From assembly GCF_900103265.1 (NCBI RefSeq), contig NZ_FMWX01000009.1, forward strand, positions 1-64,000: 64,000 nt of DNA, read 5' to 3'. Under the pieces are notes generated by a model. That model saw only the letters and a list, made by a program, of their open reading frames with translations, was not told the DNA's origin and did no database searches. This DNA comes from Sphingomonas sp. NFR15. GTDB lineage: Bacteria; Pseudomonadota; Alphaproteobacteria; Sphingomonadales; Sphingomonadaceae. The position numbers and the translations under genes were made by a program. Below, piece after piece: positions 51,803-59,956 of the stretch (position 1 is the first letter of the stretch; every line of letters starts with the position of its first letter).

Positions 51803-52114
51803 ATGACGACGATCAACACCGGACTCACGCTCTCGAACCTCGCCGCCGCCCCGGCATCCGGGCGACTCTCTTCGCAGAACAGCTCGTCCGACAATTGGTT
51901 CGAAGCGTTCGCCAACGCCTGGGGTCAGGCGCTCGACAAACAGGCGTCGGTGATCGAGCAGCAATCGGGCGCGATCAGCGAAGGCGGCGACCAGCCGTCC
52001 GACATCACCAAGCTGACCGCCGAATCGATGAAGATGAGCTTCCTGTCGGAAAGCTCGCACAGCTCGATCGATAGCGTGTCCAAATCGCTCGAGACGATGG
52101 CGCGGAAGTCCTGA
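51803..52114 (+). CDS. sctF: Probable needle subunit SctF
   Basis: A protein of 103 residues with a good AAGGAGA ribosome site. After a polar N-terminus comes an aromatic helix start (NWFEAFANAWGQALDKQAS), a loop with Gly and Pro (EGGDQPSDI) and a C-terminal helix (KLTAESMKMSFLSESSHSSI) ending in charged residues. This two-helix form around a Pro-containing turn is that of needle proteins, and the position between sctD and sctI is right for SctF. It is somewhat longer than most (about 80) and the primary match is weak, hence moderate confidence. Confidence 0.6.
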   Translation: MTTINTGLTLSNLAAAPASGRLSSQNSSSDNWFEAFANAWGQALDKQASVIEQQSGAISEGGDQPSDITKLTAESMKMSFLSESSHSSIDSVSKSLETMARKS

Positions 52115-52116
52115 CG

Positions 52117-52503
52117 ATGACGGTCGAAGCGATCGCGGCGACCACCGCCGCACCGCCGCCGCGCGTGACCGATCTCGCGCCTGCCATGCCGCAGGCGCCG
52201 GGGCTCGGCACGCAAGTGCAGTTCGAAGGCGCGATGCACCAGGCGGCGGCCCCGCAGGCCAGCCACGACGTGCCGCCCGCCGTCAAAAACATGCTCGACA
52301 CGCTCGACAAGGTCGATGGCGAAGCCAAGGGCATCGCCGATTATGCGCGCACAGCCGAACAATCGGGCGGCAAGCTGACCCCCGGCGAGATCGTGCAACT
52401 GACGATGCGCTGCCAGGAATTCGCGTTCCACGCGCAGCTTTCGTCGAGCATCGCCAATCGCAGTTCGGACGGCATCCAGCAGCTTTTCCGCCAGCAGGGC
52501 TGA
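52117..52503 (+). CDS. sctI: Type III secretion inner-rod protein SctI
   Basis: A protein of 128 residues. The first half is low-complexity and Ala/Pro-rich. The C-terminal half (GKLTPGEIVQLTMRCQEFAF, HAQLSSSIANRSSDGIQQLF) matches the YscI/HrpB rod pattern that connects the export gate to the needle. It starts two bases after the needle gene stop and precedes sctJ, the conserved order. Confidence 0.82.
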   Translation: MTVEAIAATTAAPPPRVTDLAPAMPQAPGLGTQVQFEGAMHQAAAPQASHDVPPAVKNMLDTLDKVDGEAKGIADYARTAEQSGGKLTPGEIVQLTMRCQEFAFHAQLSSSIANRSSDGIQQLFRQQG

Positions 52504-52521
52504 GCCGGGAGGGAGAGGACC

Positions 52522-53271
52522 ATGACAGACGCACTTACGGCGTGCCGCCGCTGGGTGGTGTTCGCACTGATGCCGCTCTTGCTGCTGTCCGCGTGCGGCA
52601 AGCAGGAAGTCTATGGCAAGCTGAAGGAAGCCGAAGCCAACGAGATGATCGCGGTGCTGCGCACCGCCGACGTCGACGCGAGCAAGACCAGCGGCGCCGA
52701 CGGCAACTGGAGCGTCGCGGTCGCGCCCGACCAGTTCTCGCGCGCGGTGCAGGTGTTGCGCTCGAACGGTTTGCCGCGCGATAGCTTCGCCACGCTCGGC
52801 ACGGTTTTCGAGAAGAAGGGCTTCGTGTCCTCTCCGGTCGAGGAGCGCGCGCGGCTGATCTATGGGCTGTCCCAGGAGCTGAGCCATACCGTCAGCGAGA
52901 TCGATGGCGTCGTCGAAGCGCGCGTCCACCTCGCCATCCCGCAGCCCGATCCGCTGTCCGAGACGATGAAGCCGTCGTCGGCGGCGGTCTTCATCAAATA
53001 TCAGCCCGGCTTCGACGTGCGCAGCCAGACCGGCGCGATCAAGGCGCTCGTCACCAACAGCATCGAGGGGCTGAGCTACGACAAGGTGTCGGTGGTGATG
53101 GTGCCGAGCCAGATCGCCGCGCCGGCGCCCGCGATTTCGATGCAGACGATCGACACGCCTGTCGTGCGGCTCGGGTTGATCGCGGCGGCGCTGCTCGCGG
53201 CGGCGGCTGCGCTGTTCTGGCCGCGTCGCCGGCGTGCTGCCAGTACCAACCTGCCGGTGCCGGCCGAGTGA
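52522..53271 (+). CDS. sctJ: Type III secretion inner-ring lipoprotein SctJ
   Basis: A protein of 249 residues with a lipobox (LLLLSACGKQEVYGKLKEAE, Cys about 25) and the two ring-building domains of the YscJ/FliF family: ANEMIAVLRTADVDASKT, VAPDQFSRAVQVLRSNGLP, EELSHTVSEIDGVVEARVHL in the form LSQELSHTVSEIDGVVEARV, and SSAAVFIKYQPGFDV. A C-terminal membrane helix (LGLIAAALLAAAAALFW) follows. GGGAGGGAGAGG precedes the ATG. Confidence 0.95.
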   Translation: MTDALTACRRWVVFALMPLLLLSACGKQEVYGKLKEAEANEMIAVLRTADVDASKTSGADGNWSVAVAPDQFSRAVQVLRSNGLPRDSFATLGTVFEKKGFVSSPVEERARLIYGLSQELSHTVSEIDGVVEARVHLAIPQPDPLSETMKPSSAAVFIKYQPGFDVRSQTGAIKALVTNSIEGLSYDKVSVVMVPSQIAAPAPAISMQTIDTPVVRLGLIAAALLAAAAALFWPRRRRAASTNLPVPAE

Positions 53272-53750
53272 GCGGCGCCGACGCCCGGCGGCGGCTGGTG
53301 GCGAGCGCGATGCTCGCGCGCCAGCTCGATCCGATGGCGCGACGCGCGGCGGCGTTGCTCGGCGCGCGCGGGCGCACCCCGCCGACGCTCGCCGATCTCG
53401 CCCAATGGCCGCGCTGGCCGACACTCGACGGAGATGCGCGGTCCCGCATCTTCGCGCTCGCCGCGTTGGTCGCGGGGCGAGACCGGCTCGCGCGCGAGAT
53501 CGACGGCGAGCGGCTGCGCGATGTCGCCGCGCTGGTGGGTGAGGACGCGCTCGAGGCGGTGCTTGCGCTGCCCCCGGGCGGCGACCGCGTGCTCGACCCA
53601 CCCAAAATGCTGCCCGCCGCCGGGCGCGCGCTCGCGGAACAGGCGCTCCCGCCGACGCTGGCGCAGCGGCTCGGCCGGTGCGGACGCGATCTGCCGCAAG
53701 GCGACGGGTTCGTGCGCGCGGCGGAGCGAATCGCGGAGGCTGCCGCATGA
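53268..53750 (+). CDS. sctK: Type III secretion sorting-platform protein SctK
   Basis: A protein of 160 residues, GTG start overlapping the sctJ stop. Sequence conservation of SctK is low; the call rests on its place between sctJ and sctL, size, and features such as DLAQWPRWPTLDGDARSRIF and LARQLDPMARRAA that recur in YscK/HrpD proteins. It links SctD to SctQ in the sorting platform. Confidence 0.75.
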   Translation: MSGADARRRLVASAMLARQLDPMARRAAALLGARGRTPPTLADLAQWPRWPTLDGDARSRIFALAALVAGRDRLAREIDGERLRDVAALVGEDALEAVLALPPGGDRVLDPPKMLPAAGRALAEQALPPTLAQRLGRCGRDLPQGDGFVRAAERIAEAAA

Positions 53751-54352
53751 CCTTCTATTTCCTCCACAATGACGGCGCGGCGCTGATCGCGACCGACCAG
53801 CCGGTGGTTCGCGCCGGCGATGTGGGCACGCTCGCCGAGGCGCGCGACCTGCTCGCGACGGTGCGAGCCTACGCGGCGGACAACGCCGCGCGCCTCACGG
53901 CCGAGACACAGGCGGCAATCGAGCGTGGCCGCGCCGAGGGTGTCGCTGACGGTCGCGCCGGCTTCGTCGCGGCCATCGCGGAGCTCACGGCGCAGGCAAC
54001 GCAACGCGAACGCGAGCGTGAGGGTGAACTCGCCGCGCTCGCGCTCGCCGCGGTCCGCCAGATGCTCGGTGCGATCGGCGACGCGGCGGTTACGGCGGGG
54101 CTGGCCTGCCGGGCGGTCGCGGCGGTGGCGCCTGGGGGGACGATCACGGTCGAAGTGCCGCCGGCGCTCCAGCAGCCGGTGATCGATGCGCTCGCCGATC
54201 AACACGGCGACGGCGCGGTGCAGGTCGTCGCCGATGCCGCGCTCGAGATCGGCCAATGCCGTGTGAGCGGTGCGGACGGGCGCATCATCGCCGACCTTGG
54301 TGTGCAACTCGCCGCGCTCGCCGAACGCTGGGAGCTCGCCGATGTCGCTTGA
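53747..54352 (+). CDS. sctL: Type III secretion ATPase stator SctL
   Basis: A protein of 201 residues of the FliH/YscL/HrpE group. An N-terminal segment (FYFLHNDGAALIATDQPVVR) precedes a long charged helix (TAETQAAIERGRAEGVADGR, AQATQREREREGELAALALA) and a C-terminal globular domain with EIGQCRVSGADGRIIADLGV. It forms the spoke between SctN and SctQ and restrains the ATPase. The ATG overlaps the sctK stop; its end overlaps sctN by 11 bases. Confidence 0.88.
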   Translation: MTFYFLHNDGAALIATDQPVVRAGDVGTLAEARDLLATVRAYAADNAARLTAETQAAIERGRAEGVADGRAGFVAAIAELTAQATQREREREGELAALALAAVRQMLGAIGDAAVTAGLACRAVAAVAPGGTITVEVPPALQQPVIDALADQHGDGAVQVVADAALEIGQCRVSGADGRIIADLGVQLAALAERWELADVA

Positions 54353-55670
54353 CGCGGCGCCTCCCGAAACACGGCTTTCGCAGCTTTTCGAGCGGCTCGA
54401 CGCCGCGCCCGCCTTCGAGCAACGGGGGCGCGTGAAGGGTGCGATCGGCACCGCGATCCGGGTGAGCGGCATCACCGCACGGATCGGCCAGACCTGCGCA
54501 TTGCTCGATCGCGCCGATCAGCCCGCGCTTCTCGCCGAAGTGGTCGGCATCCACCAGGGCGAGACGATCCTCGCGCCGCTCGGCGACTTGCGCGGGCTGT
54601 CGGTTGAAACCGAGGTGGTGGTGCGGCTTGGCGAAGACAGCGTTCCGGTCGCGCAAAGCCTGCTCGGCCGCGTGCTCGACGCGCGGCTCCAACCGCTCGA
54701 CGATCTGCCGCTGGTCCGCGCCGAGTCGACCCAGCCGCTCTACGCCGACGCGCCCAACCCGATGCGGCGTGCGCGGATCGAGCGCCAGATCGAGACAGGC
54801 GTGCGCGCGATCGATGGCGTGCTGCCGATCGGGCGAGGGCAGCGCGTCGGCGTGTTCGCGGCGGCCGGCGGCGGCAAGTCGACGCTGCTCGGCACGCTCG
54901 CGCGCCAGACCGAGGCCGACGCGATCGTCATCGCGCTGATCGGCGAGCGCGGGCGCGAAGTGCGCGAATTCATCGAAGACAATCTGGGCGAGGCCGGACT
55001 CGCGCGGTCGGTGCTGATCGTGGCCACCTCGGACCGGCCCGCGCTCGAACGCGTCCGCGCCGCGCACGCCGCCACCGCGATCGCCGAGGGATTTCGCCGT
55101 GACGGCAAGCATGTGCTGCTGCTGATGGACTCGGTGACGCGCTTCTCGCGCGCGCTGCGCGAGATCGGGCTGTCGGCCGGCGAGCCGCCGGTGCGACGCG
55201 GCTTCCCGCCGTCGGTGTTCGCCGAATTGCCGCGGCTGTTCGAACGTGCCGGCACCGATGCGCGCGGCGCGATCACCGGCATCTACACCGTGCTGCTCGA
55301 GGATGAGGAGGATGATCCGGTCGGCGAGGAGGTGCGCTCGCTGCTCGACGGGCACATCATCTTGTCGCGCAAGCTGGCGGCGCGCGGCCATTATCCGGCG
55401 ATCGACGTGCTGGTGAGCCAGAGCCGGCTGACCACGCAATTGGTTTCCAGCGAGCAGCAACGCGCTGCGATGGGACTGCGCGCGCTGCTCGCCAAGCTCG
55501 ACGAGATCGAGCTGATCGTCCAGGTCGGCGACTACAAGCCGGGGCAGGATGCGCTCGCCGATCGCGCGCTGGCCGCCAAGCCGGCGCTCGACGAGTTCCT
55601 GCGCCAGCCCACGCGCGACCGCTGCGATCTCATCAAGACACAGACGATGCTGAGGGGATTCGAGCCATGA
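54342..55670 (+). CDS. sctN: Type III secretion ATPase SctN
   Basis: A protein of 442 residues with complete ATPase motifs: Walker A FAAAGGGKSTLLG (about residues 170-182), IGERGREVREFIEDNLGEAG, Walker B HVLLLMDSVTRFSRALREIG and YTVLLEDEEDDPVGEEVRSL. It strips chaperones from effectors and unfolds them for export. ATG at 54342 follows GGAG; earlier in-frame starts lie inside sctL and look non-coding. Confidence 0.96.
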   Translation: MSLDAAPPETRLSQLFERLDAAPAFEQRGRVKGAIGTAIRVSGITARIGQTCALLDRADQPALLAEVVGIHQGETILAPLGDLRGLSVETEVVVRLGEDSVPVAQSLLGRVLDARLQPLDDLPLVRAESTQPLYADAPNPMRRARIERQIETGVRAIDGVLPIGRGQRVGVFAAAGGGKSTLLGTLARQTEADAIVIALIGERGREVREFIEDNLGEAGLARSVLIVATSDRPALERVRAAHAATAIAEGFRRDGKHVLLLMDSVTRFSRALREIGLSAGEPPVRRGFPPSVFAELPRLFERAGTDARGAITGIYTVLLEDEEDDPVGEEVRSLLDGHIILSRKLAARGHYPAIDVLVSQSRLTTQLVSSEQQRAAMGLRALLAKLDEIELIVQVGDYKPGQDALADRALAAKPALDEFLRQPTRDRCDLIKTQTMLRGFEP

Positions 55671-56122
55671 GGGACCAGATCGACAAGCTCGGCGTGCTGC
55701 TGCGACTACGGCGGCGCGAGGTGGACCGGCGCGCGCGCGAGGCGGCGATCGCGGCGGCGGCGGTGCAGGCCGCAGAGGCGGCGCGGGCCGAAGCTGAGCG
55801 TTTCGCCGTCGCCGCGCGTGTCAAACGCGACCGGGCGCTCACCGAGCGGCTCGCCGCGCCCGCCGACGCGCATATCGCGGCGTTCTGCCTCTCGTGCGAG
55901 CAGCGCGTCCACGAGGCGATCGAAGCGCTCCGCCGCGCCGAACGTGCCATCGCCGGCGCGGTCGAGCGCGCCACCGCGATCCGCCAGCATCTGCGGCGCG
56001 CCGAAGCACGGCTGGAGGCGCTCGCCACGCAGTTGCATCAGGCGGTCGCGCGGCAGCGGCAGGCCGGCGAACGCCGCGCCGCCGACGATCGCGTCGTGCC
56101 GGGAGCGCTGGCATGGGCGTGA
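55667..56122 (+). CDS. sctO: Type III secretion ATPase stalk protein SctO
   Basis: A protein of 151 residues, almost wholly charged coiled coil (LLRLRRREVDRRAREAAIAA, IEALRRAERAIAGAVERATA), the form of YscO/FliJ, which turns inside the SctN hexamer and touches SctV. Sequence alone would be weak, but its place directly after sctN, overlapping its stop, is conserved. Its end overlaps sctP by ten bases. Confidence 0.82.
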   Translation: MRDQIDKLGVLLRLRRREVDRRAREAAIAAAAVQAAEAARAEAERFAVAARVKRDRALTERLAAPADAHIAAFCLSCEQRVHEAIEALRRAERAIAGAVERATAIRQHLRRAEARLEALATQLHQAVARQRQAGERRAADDRVVPGALAWA

Positions 56123-56727
56123 CCGCCCCGGCTGCTACATCGCCCGCCGCCTCGACCCGGTCGGCGCCCGCCGCCAGGCCGCGCCCCGAAGGCGACGCGG
56201 CGAAGCGCTTCGGCGAAAGCCTTGGCCGGCACGCCGCGGGCGCGCAGGGCGATGGGGCGGGCGCCGATACGCCGCAGCGGGCCGTGAAGGTCGGACTCCA
56301 CCCGCCGCGAAAATCCGTGCCGCCAGGTGACACGGGCGGGCAGGGCGTCGCCGCCGATCTGCCCGTGCCGCGCCGCGTGCGGGACGAGCATCCCGCCGCG
56401 CTTGCGGACGGCACGCCGACGAAGGCGGTGGCCGCCGCGCCCGCCGAGCGCGCACCGCCGAGCGGCACGCCCGCGCAACCGGCGATCGAGGTCGCAGTCG
56501 CCGACCGGCTTGGCTTGCCCGAACCCCGTGGCGGCGAGACCCGGGTGAGCTTCCCCGACGCACAGGCCCCCGCGCGTGACGTTCTGGTCGTACAGGACGC
56601 GGGCGGCGGTGTGTCGATCGACATCACCCTGCGCGATGATCGCCCGCGCGACACCGCTGTAACCGACGAGCTTCGCCGCCGTCTGGCCGCGCGCGGCATC
56701 CTCGTCGCGCAGGTCGCCGCGCATTAG
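56113..56727 (+). CDS. sctP: Type III secretion needle-length protein SctP
   Basis: A protein of 204 residues: a long Pro/Ala/Gly-rich disordered region (about 1-120) and a small folded C-terminal domain (RDVLVVQDAGGGVSIDITLR, DELRRRLAARGILVAQV). YscP/HpaC-type rulers have this design, the C-terminal domain meeting SctU at the switch. The ATG lies within the end of sctO. It is the last gene of the rightward operon; 105 bases without features follow. Confidence 0.72.
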   Translation: MGVTAPAATSPAASTRSAPAARPRPEGDAAKRFGESLGRHAAGAQGDGAGADTPQRAVKVGLHPPRKSVPPGDTGGQGVAADLPVPRRVRDEHPAALADGTPTKAVAAAPAERAPPSGTPAQPAIEVAVADRLGLPEPRGGETRVSFPDAQAPARDVLVVQDAGGGVSIDITLRDDRPRDTAVTDELRRRLAARGILVAQVAAH

Positions 56728-56856
56728 CTGCGCGCCGCGGCTCAGGTGAGCGCGCCGCCGGGGTCGCGAGAAACGCGAACGCCGTCCCTTATCCTAATCC
56801 ATGTTACATTTCCCGCGCTATGATATCTTCAGGTGTGTGCGATAGGTCGCACCGCA

Positions 56857-58626
56857 ATGGTTCGCGAATCGGTTGTCCTGCGTCTCTTTCGAAAGATCCT
56901 GATCGTCTGGTGCGCGATCGTGTCGCTGGGGGCGGGCGCGTTCGGCGGGCCGGCACCTGCTTTTGCCGACGTGCTGCGGGTCGGCCGTCCGCTGTGCTAT
57001 GCGGTCAGCCGGACCGTCGCGAAAGACGGTGGCTCACCCCTCGTTTTCCTGTGCGCCGGGCAGCCCGAGGGCTATCAGAAAGGCACGCTCTGGTTTCGCG
57101 CGATGCTGCCTCTGGGAGCGGACCGGCGCGACGACCTCTCGCTGATCGTTCACAGTTCGCGGTTCGATCGTCTGCTCGTCACCTTCTCCTACGCCGATCG
57201 CGCGGTGGAGCGGCAGGACGTGCGCAGTGGTGATTTCGGTACCCACTGGCGGGCGGGCGGACAGCTCGCCTTTCGCGCGCCGCACCGCGACGTGCCGCTG
57301 ACGGGCGTTACGATACGGTTCGACAAAGTCGCGAGTGCGCACCTGCTGCGCATGAGGCTCGTCGGGCGCGGGGAGGAAAGCACCCAGACGGCGGGACTGG
57401 CGGCCCTGATCGGCGCGGCGCTCGTGCTGTTGCTGGCGGGAGCGATCTACAATGCCTCGCTGGCGCTTGCCCTGCGTCGACAGTTCTCGGCGTGGCAGGC
57501 GGCGTGGGCGATCTGCATGGTCGCGTGGGGCGCATGCTGGTCACAGCTCCACCTGCTTTTCCTTCCGGCGATGGCCGGCGCCGTGTCCGCGCAGATTTGT
57601 ACATTTCTCTCCTGTCTCGCCATTCCGCTCGCCACCCTGAGCGCGATCACCGCGCTGGAAGAGCGCTACGTCAGCCGCTGGCTGAGACGCGCCACGCTCT
57701 GGCTGACGGCGGGCGTATTCGTGCTCGGCATCCCGCTCTCGCTGATGCGGTCCGGGCCAATCGACACGCTCGGCGGCGTGCTGAGCGTCGTGGTGCTCGC
57801 CAATTTGGTCGCGGTCGCCTTCTGCATCGGGCAGGCCTGGCGGCGGGGGAGCAGCGACGCGCGCAGCTACGCCGGAGCCTGGGCGGTGCCGATGCTCGTT
57901 CTCGCCTCCACCAGCTTCTTCGATGCCGACGCGATGTTCTGGGGTGGTGGATCGCAGATCCTCGTGCTTTTTGCGGCGGCGTGGCAGACGCTCTGGCTTT
58001 CCGCCGCCGCCTCTCGCTCGCACGGCCGCCTGCGCGCGGAGCGCGACATGGCGCGTCGAGCCGAAGGCCAGGCGCAGGAACTGGCGCGCCGCGACGCCCT
58101 GACGGGGCTGCTCAATCGACGCGGCTTCATCGAGCGGATCGGCACCGTCCTCGATACGTCGCGCGACAGGGGCGAGGCGGTGGCCCTGCTGCTGATCGAC
58201 GTGGACTGGTTCAAGTCGATCAACGACGCTTACGGGCATGAGGCGGGTGATGTCGTGCTGGCGGCGATCGCTCGCTGTATCGCGCATCACGAATGCCCGT
58301 CCTGCATCGTCGCCCGGCTCGGCGGCGAGGAGTTCGCGGTGATGGTCGCGGGGCTGGATGGCGCCGAACTGATGCGCTTCGCAGAGGGGCTTCGCCAGCA
58401 GGTCCGCGACTGCGAGCACGGCGACCTCATCGACAACCGCAACGTGACGGTGAGCATAGGCATTGCCGAAACCATCACTGGAGCCGATTTCCGCGCGCTT
58501 TATCGGCTGGCGGATGAGGCGCTTTACGAGGCCAAACGGAACGGACGCGACCGGGTCGTGATCCGCCCACCGGACGCCGCTAACCCTTGCACCGATGATC
58601 TTGACCAGGTCGCCGTGGGGCTGTGA
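56857..58626 (+). CDS. Membrane diguanylate cyclase (7TMR-DISM type, GGEEF)
   Basis: A protein of about 589 residues. A signal segment, a periplasmic beta domain (about 40-175) and seven membrane helices (about 185-390) form the 7TMR-DISM module. Then follows a short coiled coil and a GGDEF domain: RDALTGLLNRRGFIERIG, LLIDVDWFKSINDAYGHEAG and ARLGGEEFAVMVAGL with the active GGEEF. It makes cyclic di-GMP in response to an outside signal. An RxxD inhibition site five residues before GGEEF is not present. GTG at 56833 is an alternative start. It follows the secretion island but seems separately transcribed. Confidence 0.88.
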   Translation: MVRESVVLRLFRKILIVWCAIVSLGAGAFGGPAPAFADVLRVGRPLCYAVSRTVAKDGGSPLVFLCAGQPEGYQKGTLWFRAMLPLGADRRDDLSLIVHSSRFDRLLVTFSYADRAVERQDVRSGDFGTHWRAGGQLAFRAPHRDVPLTGVTIRFDKVASAHLLRMRLVGRGEESTQTAGLAALIGAALVLLLAGAIYNASLALALRRQFSAWQAAWAICMVAWGACWSQLHLLFLPAMAGAVSAQICTFLSCLAIPLATLSAITALEERYVSRWLRRATLWLTAGVFVLGIPLSLMRSGPIDTLGGVLSVVVLANLVAVAFCIGQAWRRGSSDARSYAGAWAVPMLVLASTSFFDADAMFWGGGSQILVLFAAAWQTLWLSAAASRSHGRLRAERDMARRAEGQAQELARRDALTGLLNRRGFIERIGTVLDTSRDRGEAVALLLIDVDWFKSINDAYGHEAGDVVLAAIARCIAHHECPSCIVARLGGEEFAVMVAGLDGAELMRFAEGLRQQVRDCEHGDLIDNRNVTVSIGIAETITGADFRALYRLADEALYEAKRNGRDRVVIRPPDAANPCTDDLDQVAVGL

Positions 58627-58792
58627 GGTGTGCTGCTGCCGTCGCCCGGCGAAAAGATCATGATCCGGCATAGGTGAAAGGGACTCGCTGTCCCACGCTT
58701 CCGGGGGCGTGATCGGCGTGGCGCTTTTCACCTATACGAAGCGCCCGCGCTATGGTCGATTTCGGCGAACCTACGCTTCGGGGGCGGGTCGA

Positions 58793-59947
58793 ATGGCCGA
58801 AATCGAGCAGTTCTCGGAACCCGATGGCGAGCATCTGCTCCGCCTGTTCGATTCGGTTTCCTATGATGCCGACGGGGTCGGGCTGGCGCTCTCGGGCGGG
58901 GGGTATAAAGCGGCGGCCTATCACCTGGGTGCGTTGATCCGCCTCAATGAGCTTGGCTGGCTGCCGAAGCTCTCGCGTGTTTCCAGCGTTTCGGGCGGCT
59001 CGATCGCGGCCGGATTTCTCGGGCTGGTATGGCGCAAGCTGATCTTCGCCGCGGATGGGGTCGCGACCAATTTCGACACGGTGTTCGTCGAGCCGCTCGG
59101 CACGTTTCTCACCGAGGTCAATCTCGACATTCCGCAGGGTCTGCTCGGATTGCTGCTGCCCTTCCGCTCGGCCGCCGACGGCGTGGCGAAGGGCTATGAC
59201 CGCCATCTTTTCAAAGGCGCGACGTTGCAGGATTTGCCGGCGGACGGGGAGGGGCCGCGCTTCGTGATTCTCGCGACCAATTACGAACTCAATTCCCTCT
59301 GGCGCTTCGCGCGGCCCTATGCCGCCGATTATCGCGTCGGCATGATCGACAATCCGGTGCTGTCGCTATCGCGCATCGTCGCGGCGTCGTCCGCGTTTCC
59401 GCCCTTCTTCTGCCCGATCGAGGTCGATTTCGCGGGGCAGACGGTGAAGCCCGTCGCTGGCGCCGATCGCAACGAGGGCGATTTCCTCAAACGCGCGGTC
59501 CTCGCCGACGGCGGTATCTACGACAATATGGGGCTCGAACCGATCTGGAAGCGCTACGGCACGCTGCTGGTCAGCAATGCGGGCGGCGCGTTCGACGAGG
59601 AACACCGGCCGACCGACTGGTTCAATCTGCTCTTGCGGGTGATCAACATGATTCACCGTCAGGCCGAGAACAACCGTCAGCGCGCGCTGATGATGCTCGC
59701 CAAGACCGGCCAGCGAAAGATCGCCTATTGGCCGCTCCGGAATGCCGGCAGCGCCTATCCGGTGCCATCGCCCGCGCAACCGTCGCCCGAGGACGTCACG
59801 CGCGCGCAGGAGGAGGGCGTGCGGCTCTGGTCGCTCGGCGCCAGGGCGTATGCGCGCCTCGTCAATCATGGATACAGTCTGTGCGATTCGGCAATGGGAT
59901 CGTATCTCGGCTCCGGCACGCCGCCGCCAGCCACGCTTCCTCTCTAG
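58793..59947 (+). CDS. Patatin-like phospholipase
   Basis: A protein of 384 residues. The oxyanion loop is LALSGGGYKAAAYHLGAL, the nucleophile Ser67 lies in VSSVSGGSIAAGFLG, and the second dyad member is Asp239 in VLADGGIYDNMGLEP (DGG). These are the three patatin blocks, so it should cut acyl chains from phospholipids. No signal peptide or membrane helix is seen. ATG at 58793 is chosen since the upstream frame to 58709 looks non-coding. It is first of three close genes (9-base and 4-base gaps). CTATACGAAG lies 51 bases upstream. Confidence 0.88.
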   Translation: MAEIEQFSEPDGEHLLRLFDSVSYDADGVGLALSGGGYKAAAYHLGALIRLNELGWLPKLSRVSSVSGGSIAAGFLGLVWRKLIFAADGVATNFDTVFVEPLGTFLTEVNLDIPQGLLGLLLPFRSAADGVAKGYDRHLFKGATLQDLPADGEGPRFVILATNYELNSLWRFARPYAADYRVGMIDNPVLSLSRIVAASSAFPPFFCPIEVDFAGQTVKPVAGADRNEGDFLKRAVLADGGIYDNMGLEPIWKRYGTLLVSNAGGAFDEEHRPTDWFNLLLRVINMIHRQAENNRQRALMMLAKTGQRKIAYWPLRNAGSAYPVPSPAQPSPEDVTRAQEEGVRLWSLGARAYARLVNHGYSLCDSAMGSYLGSGTPPPATLPL

Positions 59948-59956
59948 GAGTCGATC

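Noticed and set aside
51925-53748. Long minus-strand frame of 607 codons
   Set aside because: Antisense to sctF, sctI, sctJ and sctK; Arg-rich composition without any domain.
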